A stretch of DNA of 64,000 bases from positions 13,151 to 77,150 of the forward strand of contig JAVCCG010000038.1 in NCBI GenBank assembly GCA_030765605.1. The letters run 5' to 3'. The stretch's first letter is position 1; each line of letters opens with the position of its first letter. The notes under the pieces are model-generated. The model had not been told where the DNA came from, did no database searches, and saw only the letters and a list, made by a program, of their open reading frames with translations. This stretch comes from Candidatus Alcyoniella australis (lineage in GTDB: Bacteria; Lernaellota; Lernaellaia; JAVCCG01; Alcyoniellaceae). The translations under genes and the position numbers were made by a program. Positions 52,228-61,123 of the stretch are shown piece by piece.

Positions 52228-52615
52228 GCAGTGGATCAAGCGTCTGGGGAACATACTGCTGTTGGGATCGGCGATCACTCTGGGAGCCGGGGTAGCGTTG
52301 TTCCTTTGGCCGCACGTACTGTGCGCCTACCTCGGGCTGCCCGAGCTGAGCTCGACGTTGTTCGCCAGGACCTGCGGCCTGATGATCTTCCTGTTCGGCG
52401 CGGTCTACACCAAGGCGCTGATCAACCGCGACGTCAACCGAACAATCTTTTGGCTCGGCGGTTTCGAAAAGATGCTGTTCGCGTCGCTGCTGGCGGTCTA
52501 CACCCTGATCGAGCCGCTGAGCTGGATGACCTGGATCGTGGTCGGCCTCGACCTGGCGCTGGGCGTGACGTTCTTCGTCTATCTCAAGATCTACCGTGAG
52601 GACAATTGGCTGTGA
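52220..52615 (+). CDS. Four-helix membrane protein in the biotin operon
   Basis: 131 residues with four hydrophobic helices (ILLLGSAITLGAGVALFLW, LFARTCGLMIFLFGAVYTKA, MLFASLLAVYTLIEPLSW, WIVVGLDLALGVTFFVYL). GTG 52220 follows GGAGGAG and overlaps the bioA stop; its own stop overlaps the bioD start (GTGA). Position between bioA and bioD suggests a link to biotin metabolism, but I recognise no family. Confidence 0.75.
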   Translation: MYRQWIKRLGNILLLGSAITLGAGVALFLWPHVLCAYLGLPELSSTLFARTCGLMIFLFGAVYTKALINRDVNRTIFWLGGFEKMLFASLLAVYTLIEPLSWMTWIVVGLDLALGVTFFVYLKIYREDNWL

Positions 52616-53334
52616 TCGAACACGGACTGTTTATCACCTCGACCGATACCGGCGCGGGCAAGACCGCCGTGGCCGCCTGCCTGACCGCCGCGCTGATCGC
52701 CCGCGGCCGCGAGGCATTGGCACTCAAGCCGCTGGAGTCCGGCTGCACGGCCACGCCCGAGGGGTTGATCGGCCCGGACTCGAGCCTGCTGTGCCGGGTC
52801 AGCGGATTGCTGCTCGACCAGGTGGTGGTGGAGCGCTTCACTTGGCCGGTGGCCCCGGCCGTGGCCACACGCCTGGCCGGAGTGGAGCAGCTTGACTTGG
52901 ACGAGTTGGCCGAGCGCATCAACTCGCTGGCGCCGCGCGGCGTGACCGCGTTGGTCGAATCGATCGGCGGGCTGCTCGTGCCGCTGAACGAGGAACAGAC
53001 CACGGCCGACCTGGCGCGCATCCTGGGCCTGCCGCTGCTGCTGGTGGTGGCCAACCGCTTGGGATGCCTCAGCCACGCTCTGCTCAGCGTCGAGGCGATC
53101 CGCAGCCGCGGCCTGGAGTTCGCCGGTTGGGTGCTCACCGAGCTTGCGCCCGACGACCCGGCGGACGCTGCCCGCAATGAGAATTACGTCGAGCTGGCCG
53201 CGCGCATCGACGCGCCGTGCCTGGGGCGACTGCCGTTCGTCGGCGGCCTGGCCGTGCTGCCCGCCGACGGGCTGGCCGCACTGGCCGAGGAACATCTCGG
53301 GGCGGCGCTGCAACTTCTTGATCCCGGCAACTAA
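52612..53334 (+). CDS. bioD: Dethiobiotin synthetase
   Basis: 240 residues from GTG 52612. P-loop TSTDTGAGKT with K17, KPLESGC (CO2/DAPA lysine and the GxC motif) and ESIGGLLVPL, the canonical BioD motifs. Forms the ureido ring of dethiobiotin from DAPA, CO2 and ATP. GAGGA lies nine bases before the start. A six-base-longer TTG start is possible. Confidence 0.92.
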   Translation: MIEHGLFITSTDTGAGKTAVAACLTAALIARGREALALKPLESGCTATPEGLIGPDSSLLCRVSGLLLDQVVVERFTWPVAPAVATRLAGVEQLDLDELAERINSLAPRGVTALVESIGGLLVPLNEEQTTADLARILGLPLLLVVANRLGCLSHALLSVEAIRSRGLEFAGWVLTELAPDDPADAARNENYVELAARIDAPCLGRLPFVGGLAVLPADGLAALAEEHLGAALQLLDPGN

Positions 53335-53344
53335 GAGGATTGCA

Positions 53345-54295
53345 ATGAGCGAGCTGCGTTACGACCCGACCCGGCGGCAGTGGATCGCCACGGCCACCGA
53401 GCGCATGGACCGGCCGCAGATGCCCCGCGACTGGTGCCCGTTCTGCCCGGGCAGCGGCAAGGTTCCCGAACACTACGACGTACACATCTACGCCAACGAC
53501 TTCCCCACGCTCAGTTCGCCGCCGCCCGAGCCGATGCTGCCCGACGATCCGCTGTACCGCGTTAAGCCCAGCTGGGGCGCGTGCGACGTGGTGCTCTACC
53601 ACCCGGATCACAACACCAGCTTTCTCGAACTGAGCGACGAGCACCTGCTCAAGCTGCTGCGGCTGTGGCAGCAACGCTATCTGGAACACTGCGACAACCG
53701 CCACGTGCGCTACGTCTACATCTTCGAGAACAACGGCGAGGCGATCGGCGTGACCATGCCGCACCCTCACGGCCAGATCTACGCCTATCCGTTTTTACCG
53801 CCGGTGATCGACGCCGAGGTGCGCGCGGCGCGCGACTATCTGCGCAAACACGATCGCTGCCTGCACTGCGAGATCATCCAGCGCGAGCTGCGCTTCAAAC
53901 AACGCATGGTCTATCGCGGTGAAGGGTTCGTCGGCTTCATTCCGTTCTGGGCGCGTTGGCCGTTCGAGGTACACCTCTACCCGCGCAAACACACGCCGGA
54001 CATCACCGCACTCAAGGGCCGCCGGGCATTGGGCCTGATGCGCTCGATTCGGGCCGTGCTGCGAGCCTACCAGGGCTACTACGGCCCGCGCTTCCCCTAC
54101 ATGATGGTGATGCATCAGGCCCCGGCGCGCAGTCACGACGATCCAGCCTGCCACCTGCACGTCGAGTTCTACCCGGTGATGCGCAGCCGCACCAAGCAGA
54201 AGTTCCGCGCCGGATCCGAGACCGGGGCCGGAATGTTCGTCAACGATTCAGCGCCCGAGTACAAGGCCGCGGAGCTACGAGCGTATGTTGAATGA
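53345..54295 (+). CDS. Galactose-1-phosphate uridylyltransferase-like HIT-superfamily enzyme
   Basis: 316 residues. Nucleophilic H142 in MPHPHGQIYAYPF, zinc-type CPFC (31-34) and a second CLHC, EVHLYPRKH, and the C-terminal HLHVEFYP, matching GalT. It moves UMP or another NMP between sugar phosphates. Shorter than E. coli GalT (about 350), like many bacterial GalT-related proteins of wider substrate range. AGAGGA precedes the ATG. Not obviously connected to biotin genes other than by co-orientation. Confidence 0.9.
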   Translation: MSELRYDPTRRQWIATATERMDRPQMPRDWCPFCPGSGKVPEHYDVHIYANDFPTLSSPPPEPMLPDDPLYRVKPSWGACDVVLYHPDHNTSFLELSDEHLLKLLRLWQQRYLEHCDNRHVRYVYIFENNGEAIGVTMPHPHGQIYAYPFLPPVIDAEVRAARDYLRKHDRCLHCEIIQRELRFKQRMVYRGEGFVGFIPFWARWPFEVHLYPRKHTPDITALKGRRALGLMRSIRAVLRAYQGYYGPRFPYMMVMHQAPARSHDDPACHLHVEFYPVMRSRTKQKFRAGSETGAGMFVNDSAPEYKAAELRAYVE

Positions 54296-54330
54296 TATCG
54301 GCGAAACGTTGTGATAAACTCGGCGCCGTT

Positions 54331-55410
54331 ATGAGCAACGGCAAACCGCTGATCACCGCCAACCAGATGACGATGCTGCGCATCGTGGTGCTGCCGGTGC
54401 CGGTCTACCTGCTCTACGGCGGACCGACCTCGATGTTGATCGCGATGGGCTTGCTGGCCGTGGCCGGCGTCACCGACTATCTCGACGGCATGCTGGCGCG
54501 CAAGTACGGGTCCACTGAATTCGGCCGTTTCCTCGATCCGCTGGCCGACAAGCTGATGGTCGGAGCGTTGTTCCTGCCGCTGGTGCATCGCGGTTTTCTG
54601 CCGGCCTGGATCGTGGCCTTGATGTTCGCGCGCGAATTCCTGGTAACCGATCTGCGCACGGTCTACACACACCTTAAATACGACATGGCCACCAGCGAGC
54701 TGGCCAAGATCAAAACCAACGTTCAGGTGATGGGCGGCTCGGTGATCCTGTTCTATTTGGCGCTGCCCGAGTCGAACATCCCGCGTCTGGTGCTGTCGAT
54801 AATCGCCGCCGGGCTGATTTTGTTCGGCGTGCTCTACAAGCTCAAGAAGGGCAAGATCCACCACCGGCTGTGGGTGGCGATCGTGCTTTGGGGTTACGCC
54901 TGCCTGATCCTCTGGCTGTTCAGCGCCCGCGCCGCCGCAATCTGGATCATGGTGCCGATCATGCTCTGGACGGTCTATACCGGCTGGCAGTACATCCACG
55001 GCGGCTGGAGCACCCTGCGCGGCTTCCTGCGCAGTAATCCGTTGGCCGGGATGTCGCTGCTGCTCAGCGGCGCGGTGCTGCCGCTGGCCCTGGTGTTCAG
55101 CCTCGACGTCGCGCCGCCGCTGGTGGTGCTGATCTACCTGATCGCCATGATCGAGCTCACCGTGGGCGGAGTCGAGAACTTCCTTTCCCTGAGCCACGCC
55201 GGGCTGCACTGGGCCGAGCGCTTTGTCAAACTGGCGATCCTCTGCACCGCACTGATCGTGCTGATTTATTTCAGCGGCGAGCGGGTTCTGCCCCCGGCCT
55301 GCCGTTACGGCCTGTGCGTCACAGCCTTTGTGGCCAGCGCCTTTTACGCGGCATGGTACGCCGCGGCCTACCGCAGGCGGATCAGCTCGGGCAGCCCAAC
55401 CGCGGAGTAA
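54331..55410 (+). CDS. CDP-alcohol phosphatidyltransferase with an extra C-terminal membrane domain
   Basis: 359 residues from ATG 54331. The family motif D-x2-DG-x2-AR-x8-G-x3-D-x3-D is complete (DYLDGMLARKYG followed by FGRFLDPLADK, about residues 46-71). The enzyme joins a CDP-activated lipid to an alcohol such as glycerol phosphate, as PgsA does. PgsA-type proteins are near 180-200 residues; here another 170 residues with about five further helices follow, of unknown role. An upstream ATG at 54292 overlaps galT but lacks better support. Confidence 0.82.
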   Translation: MSNGKPLITANQMTMLRIVVLPVPVYLLYGGPTSMLIAMGLLAVAGVTDYLDGMLARKYGSTEFGRFLDPLADKLMVGALFLPLVHRGFLPAWIVALMFAREFLVTDLRTVYTHLKYDMATSELAKIKTNVQVMGGSVILFYLALPESNIPRLVLSIIAAGLILFGVLYKLKKGKIHHRLWVAIVLWGYACLILWLFSARAAAIWIMVPIMLWTVYTGWQYIHGGWSTLRGFLRSNPLAGMSLLLSGAVLPLALVFSLDVAPPLVVLIYLIAMIELTVGGVENFLSLSHAGLHWAERFVKLAILCTALIVLIYFSGERVLPPACRYGLCVTAFVASAFYAAWYAAAYRRRISSGSPTAE

Positions 55411-55442
55411 CCCGGCCCGACAATCGATTTCGAGGCATGACC

Positions 55443-56363
55443 ATGGATGAGGCGAAGACGATCGAGCGCATCCGCGAACTGGCGCGCGAAAAAAACGTTC
55501 TGCTGCTGGCGCACAACTATCAGCGCCCCGAGGTCCAGGATCTGGCCGATCACGTGGGCGACAGCCTCGGACTGTCGATCATCGCCACGCAGACCGACGC
55601 CGAGTTGATCGTATTTTGCGGCGTACATTTCATGGCTCAGAGCGCGGCGATCCTCGCGCCGGATCGTACGGTGCTGCTGCCGCGCATGGAAGCCGGTTGC
55701 CCGATGGCCGACATGATCGACGCCGAACAGCTGATCGAGTTCAAAGCCGAGCACCCCGGGGCCGCGGTGGTGACCTACGTCAACAGCACGGCCGAGGTCA
55801 AGGCGCTGTCCGACATCTGCTGCACCAGCGCCAACGCCCAGCGCGTCGTGCAGTCCCTTGACGCGGACGAGGTGCTGTTCGTGCCGGACCGCAACCTGGC
55901 GGCCTGGGTGGCGCGCCACGTGGACAAACGCGTGATCCCCTGGCACGGTTTTTGTGTGACTCACGAGCTGCTCACGGCCGATGATGTGCGCCTGGCCCGC
56001 GAGCAGCACCCCGCCGCGCTGGTGATGGCCCACCCCGAGTGCCGCGCCGAGGTGCTCGACCTGGCCCACGAGGTGCGCAGCACATCGGGGATGCTCGAGG
56101 TGGCGCAGCACAGTGAGGCCCAGGAGTTCATCGTTTGCACTGAAATCGACATGCTGCACCGGCTGCGCCTGGATAATCCGCACAAGCGCTTTTTCCCGGC
56201 GAGCCTGAACATGGTCTGCTCCAATATGAAGCTGACCACGCTACGCGATGTCCAGGCCGCGCTTTGCGACCCGCCAAGCTTCACGGTCGAGGTTGCGGCT
56301 GATGTGCGCGAACCGGCCAAACGCGCTCTGGACCGCATGCTGGCAACCCCACGCGACGCATAA
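55443..56363 (+). CDS. nadA: Quinolinate synthase
   Basis: 306 residues from ATG 55443 (GAGG seven bases upstream). The three [4Fe-4S] ligands are C86 (AGCPMAD), C171 (GFCVTHE) and C259 (MVCSNMK), the pattern of the NadA family. LLAHNYQRPEVQDLADHVGDSL is the conserved N-terminus. Condenses iminoaspartate and dihydroxyacetone phosphate in NAD synthesis. nadB and nadC are not in the window. Confidence 0.95.
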   Translation: MDEAKTIERIRELAREKNVLLLAHNYQRPEVQDLADHVGDSLGLSIIATQTDAELIVFCGVHFMAQSAAILAPDRTVLLPRMEAGCPMADMIDAEQLIEFKAEHPGAAVVTYVNSTAEVKALSDICCTSANAQRVVQSLDADEVLFVPDRNLAAWVARHVDKRVIPWHGFCVTHELLTADDVRLAREQHPAALVMAHPECRAEVLDLAHEVRSTSGMLEVAQHSEAQEFIVCTEIDMLHRLRLDNPHKRFFPASLNMVCSNMKLTTLRDVQAALCDPPSFTVEVAADVREPAKRALDRMLATPRDA

Positions 56364-56375
56364 TTCGGATTAATC

Positions 56376-59300
56376 ATGTTTCCTGAGCGGCTGGACCAGC
56401 TCGCGCAATTGGCGCTGGATGCGCGGCCCGCGGCAGCTCCCGGACTGGCGGGCAGTGCGCCGCAGCTGTTGCTGTCGCGGATGCTCGAGCGCCTGGACCG
56501 CCCGATTTTACTGATCACGCCCGACAGGCCATCGGCGCGACTCTCGCTCGAGGCGCTACGACTGTTCCTGGGCGAGTCGGCGGACGAGCCCCAGCGGGTG
56601 ATCGAGTTCCCGGACTACGACGTGGCGCCCTACGAGGCGATCAGCCCGGCGGGTTACACCGTGGCCGAGCGCATCCGCGTCTGCCATCGGCTGGGTCGGG
56701 TCGGACCGCCGCCGATCGTGGTCGCCGCGGCGCGGGCGCTGACGATCCGCGCCATGCCGCCGCAGGATCTCGAGGCGCGCCTGACCCAGCTGCGATTGGG
56801 CCAGCACCTGGACCGCGAGGAGCTGATCGAATTTCTGGTCCAGGCCGGGTTCGTCAGGTCGCCGCTGGTCGAGGATCTGGGCGACTTCTCGGCCCGCGGC
56901 GAGCTGGTCGACGTGTTCCTGCCGCAGCTCGAGCGGCCGGTGCGCATCGAGTTCGACATCGATCGCATCAAGTCGATCCGCACCTTTGACCCGCAGTCGC
57001 AGCGCACGCGCTCGCAACTCGACAACGTGGCTGTGATCCCGTTTCGTGAGATCGCGCTCACCGCCGAGGCCCGCGAGCTGTTCGCACGCCAGATTAAACG
57101 TCTGGCCGACGAGCTGAACATCGGCAAACGCAGCCGGGACCGCCTGGAGCAAAGCGTGCGCTCGGGCGTGTTTTTCCCGGGCATCGAGTTCTTTTCCGCG
57201 CTGTTTTTCGAGCGGCCCTTGGTCTCGCTATTGGACTATCTGCCGCACGGATCGCTGGTGGCGCTGCTCGATCCGCTGGAAGTCGGCCGGGAGCTGGACA
57301 AGGCCTACCAGCGGCTGGTCGAGCGCCGCGACGAACGCGCGGACGCGGGGATGATCGTGCCGCACCCCGAGCAGCTCGGGGTGGAGCCCGCCGAGCTGAT
57401 GCAGCAGATCCAGGGTTTCAAGCCGCTGCTGTTCGGGCCGCTGGATCCGACCGACGCTTTCCAGGCACGGATCGAAACTCTGCCCTGGGAGGCGCAGTCC
57501 AACGCCGAACTGCGCGACCAGATCGTGGCCCAGCCGCCCGAGCGGATGCTCGAACCGCTGGTCCAGCGCCTGCGCCGGGCCGTTGATCAGGAGGCCAAGC
57601 CGCTGGCTGTGGCCCACACCGCGGAGCAGCGCGAGCGCCTGGCGCGGCTGCTCGCGCCCCACGGCGTGCGCGCGAAGATCGACGACGAGGCCTGGGTGAT
57701 CGAGGCTGCGCGCGCCGATGCGCACGATCTGCAGACCGTGACCATTGTCGGCGGCGAGCTGACGCAGGGACTGTTCTGGCCCGAGGCCGGGCTGTTTTTG
57801 CTCGCCGAGGAGGAGCTGTTCGGCCAGCGCCGCCGCCGCTCGCGCACGATCCGCCAGGAGTACGAGGCCGCACGCATCGAGGACTTCGACCAGATCGGCC
57901 AGGGCGATTACCTGGTCCACGCGCACAACGGCATCGGGCGCTACAGCGGCTTGGCGCGAATCAAGGCCGGCGATACCGAGGTCGAGTGCATGCTGCTCGA
58001 GTACGCGCGCGGCGATCGGCTCTACGTGCCGGTGGACCGGCTGGGACTGGTGCAGCGCTACGTGGGCGGGGAAGGGCACCCGACCCTCGATCGGCTGGGG
58101 GGCGTGCGCTGGAACAATGCGCGCAAGCGGGCGCGCAAGGCCACGCGCAAGATGGCCAAGCAGTTACTGGCGCTCTACGCGGCCCGGCGCGCCCAGCCCG
58201 GCTACGGATTCTCCGAGCCCGACGCGACCTACGAGGCGTTCGCCGCGACCTTCCCCTTTGAGGAGACGCCGGACCAGCAGCGGGCGATTCAGGAGGTGCT
58301 CGAGAATTTGCAGCAGCCGCGGCCGATGGACCGGCTGGTCTGCGGCGACGTGGGCTTCGGCAAGACCGAGGTCGCGCTGCGCGCGGCGTTCCTGGCGGCG
58401 ATGGACGGCAAACAGGTTGCGGTGCTGGTGCCGACCACGACCCTGGCCTACCAGCACTTCCGCACATTCTCGCAACGCCTCGAGAAATTCCCGCTCAAAG
58501 TCGGGATGCTCTCGCGCTTTGTGCCCACGGCTGTGCGGCGGCAGGTGGTGGAGCAGATCAAGGTCGGCCAAGTCGACCTGGTGGTCGGCACGCATCAGCT
58601 GTTGTCCAAGTCTATCCAGTTTAAGGACCTTGGACTGCTGATCGTCGACGAGGAGCAGCACTTCGGCGTGGCGCAGAAGGAGCGGATCAAGCAGCTGCGG
58701 CACAGCGTGGACGTGCTGACCATGACCGCCACGCCGATCCCGCGCACGTTCCACATGAGCCTTACCGGGCTGATGGACCTCTCGACGATCAACACCCCGC
58801 CCCAGGACCGGTTGGCGGTTAAAACCTTTATCGCGCACTTCGACGAGGACACCATCCGCCAGGCGCTGCTGCGCGAGCTGGGGCGCGGCGGCCAGGCGTT
58901 CGTGATCCACAACCGCGTGCGCACCATCGACTCGCTGGCCGGGCGCATCGCCCGGCTGCTGCCCGAGGCGCGGATCGAGATTGCCCACGGCCAGATGGCC
59001 AAAGGCGAGCTGGAGCAGGTGATGATCCGCTTTGCCCGCAACGAGATCGACGTGCTGGTCTGCACGGCGATCATCGAGGCCGGCATCGACTTTCCCAACG
59101 TCAACACGATCATCATCGACCGCGCCGACACCTTCGGCCTCTCTCAGCTCTACCAGCTGCGCGGCCGGGTCGGCCGCGGCAACCGCAGGGCGTTCTGCTA
59201 CGCCCTGGTTCCGCACGAGGCCGCGATCACGCCCGACGCCAAGCGTCGGCTCGACGTATTGCGGCGCTTTACCAAGCTGGGCAGCGGGTTCCGCATCGCC

Positions 59301-59885
59301 CAGCACGACCTGGAGATCCGCGGCGCGGGCAACCTGCTCGGTGGCGAGCAGTGGGGCCACCTGGCGGCGATCGGCTTCGAGATGTACGCCCAGATGCTCG
59401 AGCGGGCGGTCAAGGAGATGCGCGGCGAGGCCGTGACTGATCGCATTGATCCCGAGGTCAACCTGCCGCTGGAGTCCTGGATACCCGAATCATACGTGGC
59501 CGACCAGGCGTCGCGCCTGACGCTGTACAAACGGATCGCGGCCTGCGCCGAGGAGCCCGATCTCGAGCAGATGCATCTGGAGCTTGAGGATCGCTTCGGC
59601 GCGCTGCCGCCCCAGGCGCTTAACCTGCTGAAGGTGATGGGGCTACGGCTGAACCTGGCGCGGCTGGGCGTCGCCAACCTGGACTACGGCCAGGGGCTGC
59701 TGGCGCTGAGCTTCGACCCGAGCACGTTGATCGGGCCGCAACGCCTCGTCGAGTTCGTCACCCAGGACAAACAACGGCGCTCGATTACCCCCGAGGGGCG
59801 GCTGCTGTTGCGGGTGGGCAAGCTGCCTCCGGCGAAAATCATCAGCTTCGTCAACAGGCTCTTGCGCGATATCCAGGGTATATGA
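56376..59885 (+). CDS. mfd: Transcription-repair coupling factor
   Basis: 1169 residues, full length. N-terminal UvrB-homology region, CarD-like RNA-polymerase-interaction domain around residue 510 (GDYLVHAHNGIGRYSGLARI), superfamily 2 helicase motor with Walker A G657-DVGFGKT, DEEQHFG (758-764), TATPIPRT, and QLRGRVGRGNRRAFCYAL, then the C-terminal TRCF domain. Displaces stalled polymerase and recruits UvrA. Confidence 0.97.
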   Translation: MFPERLDQLAQLALDARPAAAPGLAGSAPQLLLSRMLERLDRPILLITPDRPSARLSLEALRLFLGESADEPQRVIEFPDYDVAPYEAISPAGYTVAERIRVCHRLGRVGPPPIVVAAARALTIRAMPPQDLEARLTQLRLGQHLDREELIEFLVQAGFVRSPLVEDLGDFSARGELVDVFLPQLERPVRIEFDIDRIKSIRTFDPQSQRTRSQLDNVAVIPFREIALTAEARELFARQIKRLADELNIGKRSRDRLEQSVRSGVFFPGIEFFSALFFERPLVSLLDYLPHGSLVALLDPLEVGRELDKAYQRLVERRDERADAGMIVPHPEQLGVEPAELMQQIQGFKPLLFGPLDPTDAFQARIETLPWEAQSNAELRDQIVAQPPERMLEPLVQRLRRAVDQEAKPLAVAHTAEQRERLARLLAPHGVRAKIDDEAWVIEAARADAHDLQTVTIVGGELTQGLFWPEAGLFLLAEEELFGQRRRRSRTIRQEYEAARIEDFDQIGQGDYLVHAHNGIGRYSGLARIKAGDTEVECMLLEYARGDRLYVPVDRLGLVQRYVGGEGHPTLDRLGGVRWNNARKRARKATRKMAKQLLALYAARRAQPGYGFSEPDATYEAFAATFPFEETPDQQRAIQEVLENLQQPRPMDRLVCGDVGFGKTEVALRAAFLAAMDGKQVAVLVPTTTLAYQHFRTFSQRLEKFPLKVGMLSRFVPTAVRRQVVEQIKVGQVDLVVGTHQLLSKSIQFKDLGLLIVDEEQHFGVAQKERIKQLRHSVDVLTMTATPIPRTFHMSLTGLMDLSTINTPPQDRLAVKTFIAHFDEDTIRQALLRELGRGGQAFVIHNRVRTIDSLAGRIARLLPEARIEIAHGQMAKGELEQVMIRFARNEIDVLVCTAIIEAGIDFPNVNTIIIDRADTFGLSQLYQLRGRVGRGNRRAFCYALVPHEAAITPDAKRRLDVLRRFTKLGSGFRIAQHDLEIRGAGNLLGGEQWGHLAAIGFEMYAQMLERAVKEMRGEAVTDRIDPEVNLPLESWIPESYVADQASRLTLYKRIAACAEEPDLEQMHLELEDRFGALPPQALNLLKVMGLRLNLARLGVANLDYGQGLLALSFDPSTLIGPQRLVEFVTQDKQRRSITPEGRLLLRVGKLPPAKIISFVNRLLRDIQGI

Positions 59886-59902
59886 TATAGACTTTCGTCC
59901 TG

Positions 59903-59922
59903 TCGACGGTCGTGGCCGTCGA
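59903..59922 (+). terminator. Hairpin after mfd
   Basis: TCGACGG-TCGTGG-CCGTCGA forms a 7-bp stem in the 84-bp gap between mfd and the first isomerase. It is followed by GATAAAA, not a T-tract, so it may be a leader structure of the downstream gene instead of a terminator. Confidence 0.4.
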
Positions 59923-59969
59923 GATAAAACCGATAAAGTACTTACGTAGAAATAGGGAGATAGCGCAAT

Positions 59970-60998
59970 ATGAGAGTCAAGCCGATTGCTCTGTTGTTAC
60001 CGATCGTTATGTGTCTGGGCCTGATTGCCATGATCGCGGCCTGCGAACAGCCGGCCACCACCAGCTCCAGCTCTTCGACTGCCCCGGACAGCGCCGGCGG
60101 CACCGAGTTGGCCAAGGTCGGCACCACGGTGATCACATTCGAGGAGTTCAACTCCAGCCTTGAGCGCGTACCTCCATATTTTCGTCAGCGCCTGGCCACC
60201 CGCGAGGGCAAGCTGCAGCACCTGGACACCCTGGTGGTCAAGGAGCTGTTCTACCAAGAAGCGCTGAACAAGGGCTACGACCAGGATCCGGACTTCCTCG
60301 AGGAGCTCGATATGGTCAAGAAGACCCTGCTCTACAATAAGGTGCGCAACGAGTTCGCCAAGACCGACTTCGCTCCCACCGAGGACGAGAAAAAGGCCTA
60401 CTACGAGGAGCACACCGAGGAGTTCTCCATTCCCGAGCGCGCCACGGTGCGCCATATAATGACCAAGCTGCGCCGCAACGCCACTCCCGAGGATGAGGCT
60501 GCGGCCGAGACCAAAATCGGGCAGGCTCAGGCCGAGCTCAAGGGCGGCGACTTCGCCGCTGTGGCCGAGAAATTTTCCGAGGAGCGCGGTTCGGCCAGCA
60601 AGGGCGGTCTGCTCAGCCCGATCAAGAAGGGTTCGCGGGGCAAAGAGTTCGACGAGGCCGTGTTCGCGCTGCAGAGCGTGGGCGAAATCAGCCCGGTGTT
60701 CCGCGATTCGCGCGGTTTTCACATCGTCCAGCTCGAGAAGAAAGAGCCGACCGAGGTCCGCGACTACGACAGCGTCGAGCGCACCATCGAACGCAAGATC
60801 ATCAACGAGCGTCGCCGCGAGCAGTATGAGACTTACATCACCGATCTCAAGGGACGCATCGGCGTGACCATCGACGAGAACCTGCTGGTCGACGAGTCCG
60901 CGGGCGAGCCCGAGGCCGACGCCGAGGCGATCCCCGTCCCGAAAAGCGACGGCGAGATCGAGCTTGCGCCGGTCAGCTCCGAGGAGAAGACCGAATAG
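59970..60998 (+). CDS. Lipoprotein PpiC-type peptidyl-prolyl isomerase
   Basis: 342 residues. Signal with lipobox IAAC (C25), low-complexity Ser linker, SurA/PpiD-like N-terminal helices, then a parvulin domain (about 150-270: RATVRHIMTKLRRNATPEDE, FSEERGSASKGGLLSPIKKGSRGKEFDEAVFAL, GFHIVQLEKKE) and an acidic tail. Acts on folding of exported proteins in the periplasm. GGGAG precedes the ATG. Followed by a strong terminator. Confidence 0.88.
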   Translation: MRVKPIALLLPIVMCLGLIAMIAACEQPATTSSSSSTAPDSAGGTELAKVGTTVITFEEFNSSLERVPPYFRQRLATREGKLQHLDTLVVKELFYQEALNKGYDQDPDFLEELDMVKKTLLYNKVRNEFAKTDFAPTEDEKKAYYEEHTEEFSIPERATVRHIMTKLRRNATPEDEAAAETKIGQAQAELKGGDFAAVAEKFSEERGSASKGGLLSPIKKGSRGKEFDEAVFALQSVGEISPVFRDSRGFHIVQLEKKEPTEVRDYDSVERTIERKIINERRREQYETYITDLKGRIGVTIDENLLVDESAGEPEADAEAIPVPKSDGEIELAPVSSEEKTE

Positions 60999-61030
60999 CT
61001 CAGACGCCTCTGGCAATTGTTGACGTCCGG

Positions 61031-61060
61031 GGGGCGGCGGCGTTGCCGTCGCCCCTTTTT
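61031..61060 (+). terminator. Rho-independent terminator
   Basis: GGGGCGGCGG-CGTTG-CCGTCGCCCC (10-bp stem with one G:U pair) followed by TTTTT, 33 bases after the first isomerase stop. Confidence 0.9.
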
Positions 61061-61062
61061 AT

Positions 61063-61096
61063 TAGCCTGACGAATAATCCAGGCTAGGGTTATAAT
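61063..61096 (+). promoter_or_regulatory. Candidate promoter with inverted repeat
   Basis: Consensus TATAAT at 61091-61096, with CTGACG (61067-61072) 18 bp upstream, ahead of the start at 61124. A perfect 7-bp inverted repeat TAGCCTG (61063-61069)/CAGGCTA (61080-61086) covers the -35 and spacer, so it could be an operator. Confidence 0.5.
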
Positions 61097-61123
61097 TCGG
61101 CGCCCCATGACGTAGCGTGAGAT

